DNA from: Undaria pinnatifida | Taxonomy: Eukaryota; Sar; Phaeophyceae; Laminariales; Alariaceae | Direction of reading: 5' to 3' | DNA length: 64,000 nucleotides | Assembly: GCA_012845835.1 (NCBI GenBank) | Contig: JABAKD010000001.1 | Coordinates: forward strand, 17,347,251 to 17,411,250 | Shown: positions 53,947 through 64,000 of the stretch, piece by piece | Layout: each line of letters starts with the position of its first letter | How positions within the stretch are numbered: the first letter of the stretch is position 1 | Program-made: the position numbers and the translations under genes | The notes under the pieces: model-generated | What the model saw: only the letters and a program-made list of their open reading frames with translations | Database searches by the model: none | What the model was told of the DNA's origin: nothing

Positions 53947-56900
53947 CTGCCAGTAACAGGGCGTTGCCGATAGCGGCCCAGTGGAAAAGAAGGACGACGT
54001 CGGCAAAAAAAAGGTGTATGAAAAACGTGCGGCCTTGTTACGCGGCGCTGTTTTTTCTTGGTTTTAGCCGTGATATTCGGGACAAAATACGCGCTATTGT
54101 GCTTCGGGCGATGTGCGAAAAGAACAGACGTTACACCTTCATCACCCCCATACAGAATCCCACGTGCAAATTTTTATTTTTGTCTCCTGAACATAAACGG
54201 GTTTACTGAGCATATTTTTATACCGTTAAGATGTTAGAACGCAAGCACAGGCACACAATCACAGAGGCAGATCAGAGTCACATACGCATTTTCCCGATAT
54301 TTATCACCACTGCACCTTGGCGGGGAGACGGCGAAGGAGACGTCCATTTCTTGGTCTTGCCTTCCCGAGCTCTCAAAGGAATCGTCTTGATGCTCGGGCA
54401 TGCTCACGGTGACATCGCCAACGCGCTCCACTCCCACCGACGCTTGAGACGTTGGAGCAGCACCCTGTTCTTGAGTTGCATCCTCCACCGAAAGACTCCA
54501 CCGGCTGTTGTAACTGTCATCATCGTCCAGTTCGTTGCCACGAAGTGATCTCCGCTCTTCTCTCATCTCTTCACCGGCGTGCATGTTGCCGACTGTGCCC
54601 CTCGTTGCTGGACCGTTATCCCGTCCTCTGCCAATTTCGCCACCAGGGCTGGCATTTTCTATCGCTGTTTGGCCACCCCACACCTTTCCACGTTCGCTGC
54701 CAAGCCTGAAGCTATCTGTTAGTATTCGGCTCTTTCCGAGAGCCTGTCCCGCGATTGAGTGTCCAACACTTTCGCCATCAGGGGGCGCCACCGTCGACCG
54801 TGTAACCGGATCGGTTTGCGGGCGTGCTCCACCCGCTCCCCCGGCACCCCGACTATGGTCACTGGTTGGTGTGTTGTTTTGGTCCCCTCGCCCAATAGAC
54901 TTATCGATCTCAACCACGGTTGAAGCTGTTGTTTGGCCCGATTCAATGTTCCACCGGGAGACATTGCCGGTTCCGCCAACATTGCCTCCGCGTACACGCG
55001 TTTTTTCTCGTGGCCCACCTTTGACAGGCGAGATTTTTCCAGGGACACGTCCCCCCATCGCCGTAACGGGCAAGGCAAACGAAAAAGTCGACGGCTCCGG
55101 TGCCGGGGATGACCTAGACTCACTCTCAGTACGCTGCCGCCTCTTCCCGCCAGATACGACACCCGAATGCGGGCCTACTCCGCGCATAAAGCCATCAGCT
55201 TTGGCGACATCCCGCTCGTCGTCACGCCCATGGCGGCTGGAACCTTCCGGCCGTCTGATGCTACTGTCATACCGTGGTTCCACCCCGCCCGGCTGTCCTT
55301 GACGACTCTCTCCAGAGTTTATCACGGTGCCAGTCATCACTCGCGATTTTACTACTGGAGCGGGTGCTTTTTCTCCTCCTGCGGCAGCTGAGCCTTCTTC
55401 CCAGCTTGCGGACATATTTTCTTCCCATACGCTGTTGTCGTCTTGCTCGTATTCGTCCCTCCAGGGTACACCCCCTTGTCTCGCGCTGTCGGCACTTGTA
55501 GTTTCTGTTTGTACCTCATCGGCGTCGCTTGATTCGCCCCAGGTGTACCTCTTCTTGGCACGGCTGTCTTCGTCGGCACCATCACCTCCGCCGACGGTCA
55601 TTCCCGATGGCCCGTGCTGTGGGCTCAATGTTTTTGACGGAATCGCGCGGGATGGTGCAGGCGGCGGCTTGCCTAACGGCTTGCCTGTAGGTAGGGCGAT
55701 GGGGGAACTACAATTTCGACGACCATTGTAGTCGCGTCCATGCCACGTCTTTATTTTTTCGATGCTGTCAACCCCCGAACTCCGCGAACGCCGCCGAAAT
55801 CCGCAGGGAGGCCCGTCTCTGCCCTGGATACCGCTATTTTCACCACGGCTTGAGGGCCGGTTTTCTGCTGCATGGAGTCCGTGCGATTCTTCTCCAAAGG
55901 AAGATGCCGCGTCTACTGCAGCTGCAAGGGCGGCCTTAACCGCTCTACTCTGCTTAGAGTCGTGCGCGTTGTCGTAGTCCTGCGCTTTGCCTCTTCTGCC
56001 ATCGCTGTCGCGCGAGAAACTTTCGCCCTTGTCTGGGTTGCCCTCGTCATCCCTCCCGCTGCCACTTCGGGGCTGTTGCTCCTCGTTACTCTCTCTTGAC
56101 GGTTGGTAGAGCTGGGGTGATCGCGTTCCACAGCTTCGCGCGTGGCGGGATTCGAGCTCCCGCAGGCGCTCCTCTCGGTATCTGTTCGCGCACGGGGCAG
56201 TTGCAGACACCGTAAGAAGTGGCGCAAGGGGGAACGAGCTGTTCACGCAGGAGGCAGTTGGAGGAGCGGTAAAACGCGGAGTGTATATCGCAACGGGTAA
56301 TGAGCTGTTCGCGTAGGGGGACAGTTACAGGCACGGTAAGACGCGGAGTAAATATCGCGAGGGGGAACGAGATGTTTCGCGGAGGGCGCAGTTACAGGCG
56401 GAGTAAAAAGCGGAGAATGTATCTCGAGGGGATCCACACTACGAAAAGGGTACATCATTGTCTTCCTGAGGCTACTCGCTTGCAAATATGTCATGAGACG
56501 GTCAGTCAAGGGAAAAACGTGCAGCAGTCAAAGGCGTCAAACCGATTGTTCCACCCTACAACCTAGTGATTTGGCGTAAGCTAGTCAAGGTCATATTATT
56601 GGAAAATTGCCGTCGGTCAAGGGGCCGAAGGGCCGTCTTCTGTCGTATTTGCTCGCTTGAGGAGCTCTATGTCTTTTTGAGGCATCTATGTCTTTTTGAG
56701 GCAAAACTTTTTGGGGGGAAAATAAACGTGCTACATGATGAGCAATCCCATGGCCTATCATACGAGGTACGCAACGAACATAGTTGCAAGAGAAATATAG
56801 TGAAGAGTCGTTCTATGGTGGCTCCCTCCCCCCCCTCCTAAACGTTTCTTTAACAAAATCGCCAGTTTTGAAACCAGCCCCCGGCCGTATCTCCTGAAAT

Positions 56901-59900
56901 ACGGTGCCCCTTGCCACCCCGACGTCACCTTTTGATAGTCTTTCCTATGCAACTAACAAAAGAAAACATGTGAGGTTGTGTCTTCATAGCATCCCTCCTC
57001 GTATTGAGTGGCGGTGAGACCACCTTGAAAGAAAATCGCTGGTTTTGGGCGAAGACTATCGTAGAGTCGGTCTGAAACTCGGATGATTTGGGGTTAGGGA
57101 GACCCGCCGCTCAGACAGCGATTCAGCCAAAAAAAGTGGTATGCCTTAATTCCTCTGTCGTCGCACGCACCTCCGTGAAATTTTCCACTCCATATTGTAG
57201 CATGTCTCACCGGGCGATCTTCTGTCGGGCCAATCGTGCCGCCCGTTTCCGTTCCTCCCGTGCCACCTTTCGACGGCGTGACTCCTCACCCAGCGCCAAA
57301 GCGACGTTTCTCTCCGCGGTGCATCGCCGTGCGCTAAACCGTAGACGCGCGGAGAAAGCCATGCTGCTCGTGCGCGCGTTCTCTGTCCGTGCGGTGATCG
57401 TGAAACGTGTGTGTGTTAGTGTTATAGGTAAGCTGTTCCCCTGACCCTAGAAACGCAAAAAGCACACAGTCAAAATCAACCAATGGCACCCTTGAAGGCG
57501 GTATCGAGCGATGGCGAAACCGTGTGCATGAGCCATTCCTGAGCAGGAGTTGCCGTGTTTGGGGCAAACGATTCTGACCTCTGTAGTGCGGTTGGACTCC
57601 TTAAGTGTGAAATATCGCTTAGTACGATAATTTTACGAGCATTCTTGTCTTAGGACTAGCGAAAATAGAAGAGTTGGTCGGATTGCGAGAATGAATGCCT
57701 TCGAAGTCATGTCGCGGGGGGAGATATTTACAGGCTCCTGATGATAGGAGCTCAGACACTTCTTACAAAATTCCGCTGCACCACTCCCTACCGTGGGATG
57801 ACTCGTATCAATGATACAGGTCAAATCTACCTCAGCCGGAAACAAGTTGGCCAAAAAGATCCATGCTTAGGATCGTAGCGAGCCTCGTCCGTGTTACTGG
57901 GCAGGTCTACTTTCTTGTGAAAGTAATAACGCTTATTTTTTTTGTTTCTCAGGGACGATTTGGTGTTGACTTGAAAACCCGCAAAGAAAAAATATCGATC
58001 CAAGAGACCGTTGGCGTCTTGCTTGGTGTACACGCTGATGCTGTACGTATGCGCCATGTGTTTTCGTCGCATGTATGTGCGCCCTCTCACGCCCTCTACA
58101 ACGAAAATATTATGCGAAAACAAGAATGACACTGTCCGAACGGTGTTCGGTCAAGAGGTTTTAGCCGAAAAGCGATACCCCTGTGGCAGCATGTCTCTTT
58201 CTCTATTAGAGATGCCACCGTCAACTGTGGGACTGGCTGGCGTCAACCTCCCCTTCCCTCCCCTTCCGAATGCTCGTCGCGTGATACATTAGACCCCCGA
58301 GATAAGGGCTCAGCTGGCCTTGGAAATTCTCCTTTCCCTTTCCTCACCGCCAAACGGTCTAGTAGACCCGCGCGAGCAATATCGTTGGCGTGGCCCCCCA
58401 CATTCCACCCCGTCCGACAAACGCCCGAGGGTGTTCTTCCGCGATAAACCCGGTTTTTTTGCGGGTGAATTACATCCGTACACCTCGTCCGCCGCAACAG
58501 CGGACGACGGGACTGCCATTACTCCGGCTGCTGTTAGTGTGGCAGCTGATGAAAGTGGCGGCCGCAGACCAAGCGAGTCGTACGGCATTTCGTCCCGCCA
58601 GGCAGCGCTATGGCCACCGATCGGCGCCGCCGTAGGAGGCGTTCCCCCCTGTACCGATCCCCACGGGAGATACCCTTCTCGGGAAGCTTCTCGGAAACCC
58701 TCTCGGTACCGGTCTCTCAGGCATCTGCACATAACCATTCGCCAGGTTTCCCCCCCGGGATGCGCTCGAGATTCTCCCCGGGTGTCTCCATACCCGGAAG
58801 ACTCGGCGGTCCGATGCGGCGCCGGACAGGTAGGTCGGTGCACGTTTCGGGGGTTCGACACCACCGATTGAGGCCGTTGTTCTTGGCCTGCAACCGTTGA
58901 TGTTCTGGCTTGATCTAATCGATTGTGATCCCTCTCCCGTCGGAAGCCAATACCGCCGGACTGAAAGGTCTCCGATTGCCGGACGTTGTCAGCGGTGATG
59001 GCCGCGAGGACTCGAGCTAGGCGTCTTGCTTCGATCCGGTACTCGTCCGCCTGTTGTATAGGCGTGGAGTTCAGAAAAAAGTCGAGAGAGGGATGTTACC
59101 ATGGTTAAAGCCTGTCCTGTGACCACGGGCTATACTGTGGGGATGCGTTAATGTAAGAACAACAAGAACACACACGCTGCGGTAGAGGTGCGCTATCGTT
59201 TTTCTTAATACTCCTCCTCATTTGAAGGGCGCTATACCTCACCCAAAAAATTGATTCGGAAGGAAAATAATGTTAATCCCGATGAAAACTCTCATGGCCT
59301 AGGTATACAACGAAAAATATTTACAGAAAAAAAAAAATCCTACGATTTGTGAGCTAAGGATCCCCGATCTTCTCTTGAAAAAGTATCTGAGTCAAAAAGT
59401 GCTAACACTTCCGTACCACGCATCACCCACACCAAAAATAACCAAAAAATGCGAAAGCACGTTGTAGTATGAAGCGGGCTAGAATCTGGTCAAACCGAAG
59501 CCCCTCGACCTCTTTGGGCATCCGTATGCCGGCCGGTCATCAGTTTCAGGGCAAAAATTCGAAGGCAAGACAATCGTAAGTGCAAGATTACTTCCAAATA
59601 TAAAAAACAACGTGCCCTTCGGTTGCTTCACACCGCCGCGAGTACGTGAGCACGTGAGTGTTGGTCGTTGGTTGGTGGTTCCTGCGGACCTCTTCTTTTC
59701 TCGCTGGTTGAATCATAGCATTCACTTCTGTGTCCGGCTTTTCGAAACCAAAACGCGCAATACCCCGCTGTCTCTATTCTGTATCTGCTAGTTTTCGACC
59801 GCGTGGAGGTTATCTCTCCAGGATGAAGAAAGAACAAATCATCGTAAACACTGGTCGTGCAGGAGGCCGATGGGTGGAAACAACGAATTGACGTGAAGAG

Positions 59901-62900
59901 CACGAAAACATACACCCAAACCCAAACCTACCCCCAAACACACACAAAAACACACAAACGTGCACACAGACACTCACACGTGTGGTGGAAAAAACAACAA
60001 CTAACATCGCTGACCTGCTCGCGAGCCTCGCGTAGGAAGCCAAGCGACGCTTGACGGTTGAGGTGTTCGATGTGATCTTGTTTTGCGGCTGCAACCCTCT
60101 GAAGCCTGTGAACCTGCCGGCAGCGTTTAGCCGACACACAACCTCAGGGTGATGGGGTAACGGAGCGATAAATGACCTTGTGCGGTTTTCTCCTCTTGCC
60201 GTCTTTCTTGCAACATAATTGCGCCTTATGGTCTCCTCTCTACTTCGCATGATGTGTAGCGCACTGTGGTACGGTGTTAAGAAATACTGTGCCATGGTAG
60301 GCATTGCACTCCATACTCACATAATCGGAATGATGGCGATGCTGGTAGTCACGAGCGGTGCGCGGGCGGGGCTGCACACTAATTCGGCGGTGCCGGACGG
60401 CGATACGTAATATTTTGTCTCGGTGCCTAGATACATACCCGGGAGTTTCGAACCCTCGTGTAGCGAACAATCGCACAATCGGACTCGCGATAGGAGTGGC
60501 CGAGATCAAAAGCAAGGCCACCACAAGCGGCTCTGACACAAACGAGCACGAAATTTCCAATCACTGCAGCAATTTTGCATTATAAGTAAGGCACACATAC
60601 CTGTAGGACATCTAAGACTGGAAAACCGCTACAAGCATTTGGGCGCTGTTTGTGAACCGTAACAAAAACCAAACACGCCTCTTCCGTGCAGAGCCCGTTA
60701 CCAATGCGCCCTCTAAACCTGAAACGCCTACGTGCCAAATTCTTCCTCGCAACAAATATTTCGTTATTCCTGGTTCGGTTCCCGCACTCCAATCATGTTC
60801 CCCGTTAAAATATGGTGTACTCGCCTGCAGTCGAAGCCTGGACGTTGGTGTGCCTTCCTGCAGCCATTCCTGATGAGGCCGGGGCGGGCGTTCCCCTCGC
60901 AAACACAGTACCTGATGATGTTGCCGCAACGCCGAATCTCAGATGCCATGTAGGCCAGAAGGATTGGATTGGCCTCTTTTGGGGAATCAGAGGAAAATAT
61001 TGGCGAAAACAAAATAGACGAGACAAATTGACGAAAACAGAATCGGTCACACCAAGCAGCCCAGGACGCCGGGTAGAGTGTGCGTGTGCTCAAGGCGCCA
61101 CGGTAGGATCTACAACACGACACACACCGCTTTTTTTATGCTCGTATATACTGCGACAGGATATTTCTTCCTATAATAGACGGTCGATAATATCGAAGAT
61201 CTCTTGGTGTTGGTCGATATAAACGGGCCTTAAAGGTGTCACTATCCGTTTTGGGAGTCAGATAAAATTAAAAAAAAGTAGTAATCTGAAGTACGTAGGG
61301 GTGTGTGCGATTTCCGATTTCGTTTGGGTTGAAAACAATATAAGAAACCGCGTCTGAATCGCCGAATGAACGTCCTATAACCAAAAGCTACCTAAACTCA
61401 TGAGAAAATAAGGCTGGAAACATTACTTAATAATGGTATACAGGAAAACTTGTTTGCTAACCTATTTTTTTCGATCATTTTTTGGTGGGTTGGGGTGGTC
61501 TTGGATTGCGACGCTCGACGGGTCCAATACCATTATTATTTGGTTTCGACTGATTCTTACTACGATAGCCCCCCCCCAAACCAGCGATTTTCTTTTTTTG
61601 TCTTTAACGAACGTTTCATGGCTGCTCGACACGAGGAAGGATGCTACGAGAAATATCTTCAAAATTTTCCCCTTGTTTTGTAAAGGGCTGTCGCACGATG
61701 ACGTCGGGGTGGCAAAGGGCACGGTAATTTTAGGAGATACGGCAGGGAGCCGATTTCAAAACCGGTGATTTCGTTACAGAAATGTTGGGGGGGGGGGCAC
61801 CGTAGAACGACTCTTTCCTGACCAAAGATGGCACACCGTCACCGTTAACATCGTACAGTAGAGGCTCTCCCGGTAAGGCGATGGTGTTCCAGAGCAAGAC
61901 GCGCGCTACGATAGAGGTTCACCAATTTTTTTTCTTAATACTACCCCTCAATTTGGGAGCTCAAGACCTCTCCCAAAAACTGATTCGGAAAAAACTAAAA
62001 CTGCTCGTACCGGATGAAAACTCCAATGGGCTAGGTAGATACATAACGAGAATCACGACAAAAAAAAATGGCTTATTATTTTTTTTTCCCGACGGTTTTG
62101 GGTTAAGGAGCCCCGTCATTCAGAAAACAAAATAGCCAAAAAAAGGTATACCTCTATCGTAGCATGCGCGGCAATATGACCGCTTTATTGGGGGAGGTCG
62201 CCTCACTCGTTCAAGGATTTGAGTGCTATCCCTTCCACAGTAGTAGCGCCAAGCGATTTTTGACCGCCTTATATCGGGATACCGTTTTACTCAGTCCGCC
62301 TTAATGAGGGGCTGCTGGTATAGTGCAGCCTATTATGCTGTGGGCGCGCCGTAACAGTAGTATCACGAAGCGGCGCACATGTCGTGCGACTCCTCGCGTC
62401 GAGGTTCGAACACTCCACCTCTAATACCCTACGCCGGCAGCCTTGCATTGCTTCGTGTAGCCGATGGTGTACTCGTTAGGGCTGTAAATGGGCTGTACTT
62501 ACCGATATATGAAACATCGGTTTTCGGCGCAGCCGATATCCGATATGCCGACATATCACCGGTATATCGGACGAGGGCATCGAGTTCTGGGCGTTTGGTT
62601 TGCGAAATTGAGCCTTTTTAAAAGCGCAAAACCAGTCCATGTAGCACTGGGAAAACATCGATACACATATCGTTCCTATTTTCCGATTCCGATTCCGATT
62701 TAATTCGCTCCGAGTGATTAGGGCGAATCGGCTCCAATTCACACCCCTAGTAAATGTCATATCATGCATCGTATCGTGTTTTCTACACTTAAAACCCTCT
62801 AAAGCTGCAAAAGAGCTTTCTCGCCGCGTTTCAATGGTGACCTACCTGCGCCGTGCGTGAGTGATTAACGTAGCGTCGTCATGTAGACACTGCTGCTGCT

Positions 62901-64000
62901 GTTGCTGCTGCTGTCTGGGTTTGGTTGGTGATCATGGAGACCACCGTACGAGGTGCGAGGGACAGGAAACTTGGAAGGTTTAGGTGCTACTAATACTTTA
63001 GATATTCGTTTGGATCAACGTAGGGCAGTCGGGCCAAACTGCTTTGTTTGGGTTCGTGGACAGCAAGCATTAGCAGGTGACAGTCTGTCACTACCACGCG
63101 TTACGGTAATAGCGCACTGGCTCACTGGCTCTATTTTTCCTTCTGAGGGTGGTGGCTTGATACAATACTCCATACCTCGCCCAAAAGACTGATTTTTTAA
63201 AAAAATGAAAATGAAAACCCTTTACGTACGAACCCAATGCCAAGGAATCCAAAAAAATAATATTGCAAAATAAGAATCGAAAAATTCCGACGGCTTTGGG
63301 TGAAGAAGCCCCATTATTCAGAAAAAAACAAAATAGCCAAAAAACGGTATACCTTAATACATCTATCGTAGCACGCGCCCAAGAACTGTGGGGTGTTGTG
63401 GTATTGTACAGTCCGTTGGCCTACCGCTAAAAGTCGACGACGTCAATTGCTAAGGTAGTAGTCCGTCAGGGTAGGAAAAAGACAAACCAAATATCTATCC
63501 GTTGTATAAGCCTAATACCGGGGGCACGTCATGAGAAAACTCTCGTCGCTATGTACCGCTGTTCGTGCCTTCGCCTGCAAGAAACATGCCACTCTGGGCG
63601 AAAATACAAGGGCCTTTTGGGATATGAATACTAAAACGGTCCTTGCATTTCCACATGTTAATAGATTAGAACATATGCAGGGAAATGAAGTACTGGTAGA
63701 TAAAATGAGAAGGCGTGGGGAAAGGAAAATGGGGAAATGGTTGGCCGAAGGTCACACTACTGCTTTATGGAAGGATATTCGATTTACGCCCGAACGGCAT
63801 CTACGCTACAACGTCGGAGGGCAAAAATATTAACAATATATTAGATTACGAATTGCGTCAGCGGACGCACCGTATCCCGAAGTTCACGCTCTCGTTGAGC
63901 TAAGGTGCTCTCGAGATGTGTCACCGCCGCCCTTAGTCTTCGTGTCTCTTCGTCGCGGGTCGCCAGGGCATGCTTGGCTTGCCGCAGGTTCATACGAAGG
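52575..64000 (-). CDS. Gene C: coiled-coil protein with a very long disordered tail (5' end outside window)
   Basis: Six exons on the minus strand: 64000-63871 (cut by the window edge), 60113-60015, 59050-58348, 57382-57211, 56181-54316 and 53946-52575. All five junctions agree in phase (0, 0, 1, 2, 2) and the last exon ends at a TGA. At least 1,440 residues. The first 110 or so form a charged heptad-like helix; a second basic helix spans exons 4 and 5; the rest is polar and probably disordered. Coiled coil plus long tail recalls centrosomal, ciliary or cytoskeletal adaptors, but no family is recognised. It converges with gene B; the 3' ends are 2.3 kb apart. Confidence 0.75.
54316..57382 (-). 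CDS. Gene C exons 4-5: basic helix and long polar region
   Basis: Exon 4 (57382-57211) contains SARLRFSARRCTAERNVALA and RRRKVAREERKRAARLARQK at donor CCCG|GTGAGA (phase 2). Exon 5 (56181-54316, about 622 codons) completes the codon and continues YREERLRELESRHARS, so one basic helix crosses the junction. The rest of exon 5 is polar and probably disordered, ending MDVSFAVSPPR at donor CAAG|GTGCAG. The intron just upstream of exon 5 carries a four-unit tandem array of the acceptor region. Confidence 0.75.
56185..56420 (-). repeat. Four-unit, about 66-bp tandem array before gene C exon 5
   Basis: Units begin at about 56175, 56232, 56298 and 56365 (plus strand) with GAGCTGTTCGCGTAGGGGG-like text, then CAGTTACAGGCACGGTAA, then CGCGGAGTAAATATCGC. 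The unit nearest the exon contains the real acceptor CGCGAACAG; the others are altered (for example CGTGAACAG and CGCGAACAG) but keep AG. Confidence 0.75.
56804..57070. mobile_element. MITE family C copy
   Basis: Left end AAGAGTCGTTCTATGGTGGC, right end GACTATCGTAGAGTCGG, inverse complements with changes. The inside shares CCAGTTTTGAAACCAGCCCC and GTATCTCCTGAAATACGGTG with 41084-41343. Confidence 0.7.
58348..60113 (-). CDS. Gene C exons 2-3: end of coiled coil and start of disordered region
   Basis: Exon 2 (60113-60015, 33 codons) begins VHRLQRVAAAKQDHIEHLNR and ends REAREQ at donor CAG|GTCAGC. Exon 3 (59050-58348) begins ADEYRIEARRLARVLAAITA, prolonging the helix, then turns polar with many arginines, serines and glycines. 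Its donor is GGCG|GTGAGG (phase 1). Exon 3 has a matching open frame on the plus strand that reads as low-complexity text; the helix continuity and splice phases favour the minus strand. Confidence 0.75.
59170..59425. mobile_element. MITE family A copy
   Basis: Left end CACGCTGCGGTAGAGGTGCG, right end CTTCCGTACCACGCATCAC. The inside shares TTCTTAATACTCCTCCTCA and AAAAAATTGATTCGGAA with 61901-62170. It lies in the gene C intron upstream of exon 3. Confidence 0.55.
61551..61813. mobile_element. MITE family C copy, opposite orientation
   Basis: Left end TGATTCTTACTACGATAGCC, right end GGGCACCGTAGAACGACTC. The inside reads CACGGTAATTTTAGGAGATA then GGGAGCCGATTTCAAAACCG, the inverse complement of the other copies' GTATCTCC and AAACCAGC segments. 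Confidence 0.75.
61901..62170. mobile_element. MITE family A copy with clear inverted ends
   Basis: Left end GCGCGCTACGATAGAGGTTC, right end GGTATACCTCTATCGTAGCA then TGCGCG. The inner right side CGGTTTTGGGTTAAGGAGCC and CGTCATTCAGAAAAC matches the repeat units at 25790-26100. Best example of the family in the window. Confidence 0.85.
62230..62430 (+). repeat. Dispersed repeat with B-box-like motif, copy 2
   Basis: Shares AGCGCCAAGCGATTTTTGAC and CAGTCCGCCTTAATGAGGGG with 32440-32580, then extends to TGGTATAGTGCAGCC (A-box-like) and GAGGTTCGAACACTCC (B-box-like). Suggests a tRNA-derived SINE on the plus strand, seen more fully here. Confidence 0.45.
62477..62749. mobile_element. hAT-like MITE
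   Basis: Ends TAGGGCTGTAAATGG and CAATTCACACCCCTA are imperfect inverse complements of the TAGGGGTGT type common in hAT elements. The inside is rich in CGATATATCGG-type palindromes. No 8-bp target duplication is obvious, and no transposase is present. Confidence 0.6.
63092..63376. mobile_element. Probable MITE family A copy
   Basis: Right end ACATCTATCGTAGCACGCG is the family terminus and the inner GACGGCTTTGGGTGAAGAAG and GGTATACC match other copies. The left end (ACCACGCGTTACGGTAATAG) is more diverged. Confidence 0.5.
63871..64000 (-). CDS. Gene C exon at the right edge: coiled coil (partial)
   Basis: About 43 codons ending at donor GATACG|GTGCGT. The peptide contains LRQAKHALATRDEETRRLRA, then AVTHLESTLAQRERELRDT: almost pure helix former with leucines and alanines at heptad-like spacing and strong charge alternation. 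The frame is open to the window edge. Phase 0 at the donor matches the next exon at 60113. Confidence 0.75.

Larger units (their letters stand above)
60114..63870. other. Long gene C intron
   Basis: 3.76 kb between the first two gene C exons seen. It holds MITEs at 61551-61813, 61901-62170, 62477-62749 and about 63090-63376, a B-box-like GAGGGTTCGAAACTCCC on the minus strand near 60440-60460, and no clear exon. A stretch at 60600-60720 (minus) ends in a GTATGT donor and could hide an exon, but no phase match was found. Confidence 0.5.

Noticed and set aside
60410-60470. tRNA gene on the minus strand (B-box-like GAGGGTTCGAAACTCCC)
   Set aside because: No cloverleaf could be drawn by eye and no clear A box; probably a SINE head or chance.

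Overview
This window is nuclear DNA of a eukaryote. It has spliced genes with GT-AG introns of about 0.1 to 4 kb, many microsatellites and short inverted-repeat transposons, and SINE-like elements whose heads look derived from tRNA. No rRNA gene, CRISPR array or operon-like layout is seen. I lean towards a stramenopile such as a brown alga, because of the short GC-rich exons, long repeat-filled introns and alanine/glycine-rich proteins. Nothing in the sequence proves the lineage.

Three genes can be built by joining exons whose reading phases agree. Gene A (minus strand, about 31.9 kb down to the left edge, 3' end missing) is a Nup188-type scaffold nucleoporin. At its 5' end it appears to carry a roughly 1,090-residue FG-repeat region encoded by two exons that splice in phase into the Nup188 N-terminus. 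Gene B (plus, about 37.0 to 50.25 kb) encodes a low-complexity protein with one compact charged module spread over three phase-0 exons. Gene C (minus, from the right edge down to 52,575) encodes an N-terminal coiled coil followed by a very long, probably disordered tail. A and B are divergent; B and C converge.

Repeats fill the rest. There are at least four MITE families with visible terminal inverted repeats, one of them with a long foldback member. There are also a SINE family with an RNA polymerase III B box, a 32-bp minisatellite, GACCC-type arrays, a CCGCA array and a CAA tract. The most unusual pattern is that introns next to many exons hold degraded copies of the exon's own edge. Upstream introns repeat the acceptor plus the first 30 to 80 exon bases; downstream introns repeat the last 30 to 80 exon bases plus the donor, often with a usable GT. 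This recurs at ten or more exons of gene A and in genes B and C.

All exon calls were made by eye from splice signals, phase agreement and remembered family features. Between about 5.1 and 7.0 kb, and at 1.8 to 2.0 kb, phases do not close, so exon boundaries are incomplete there.
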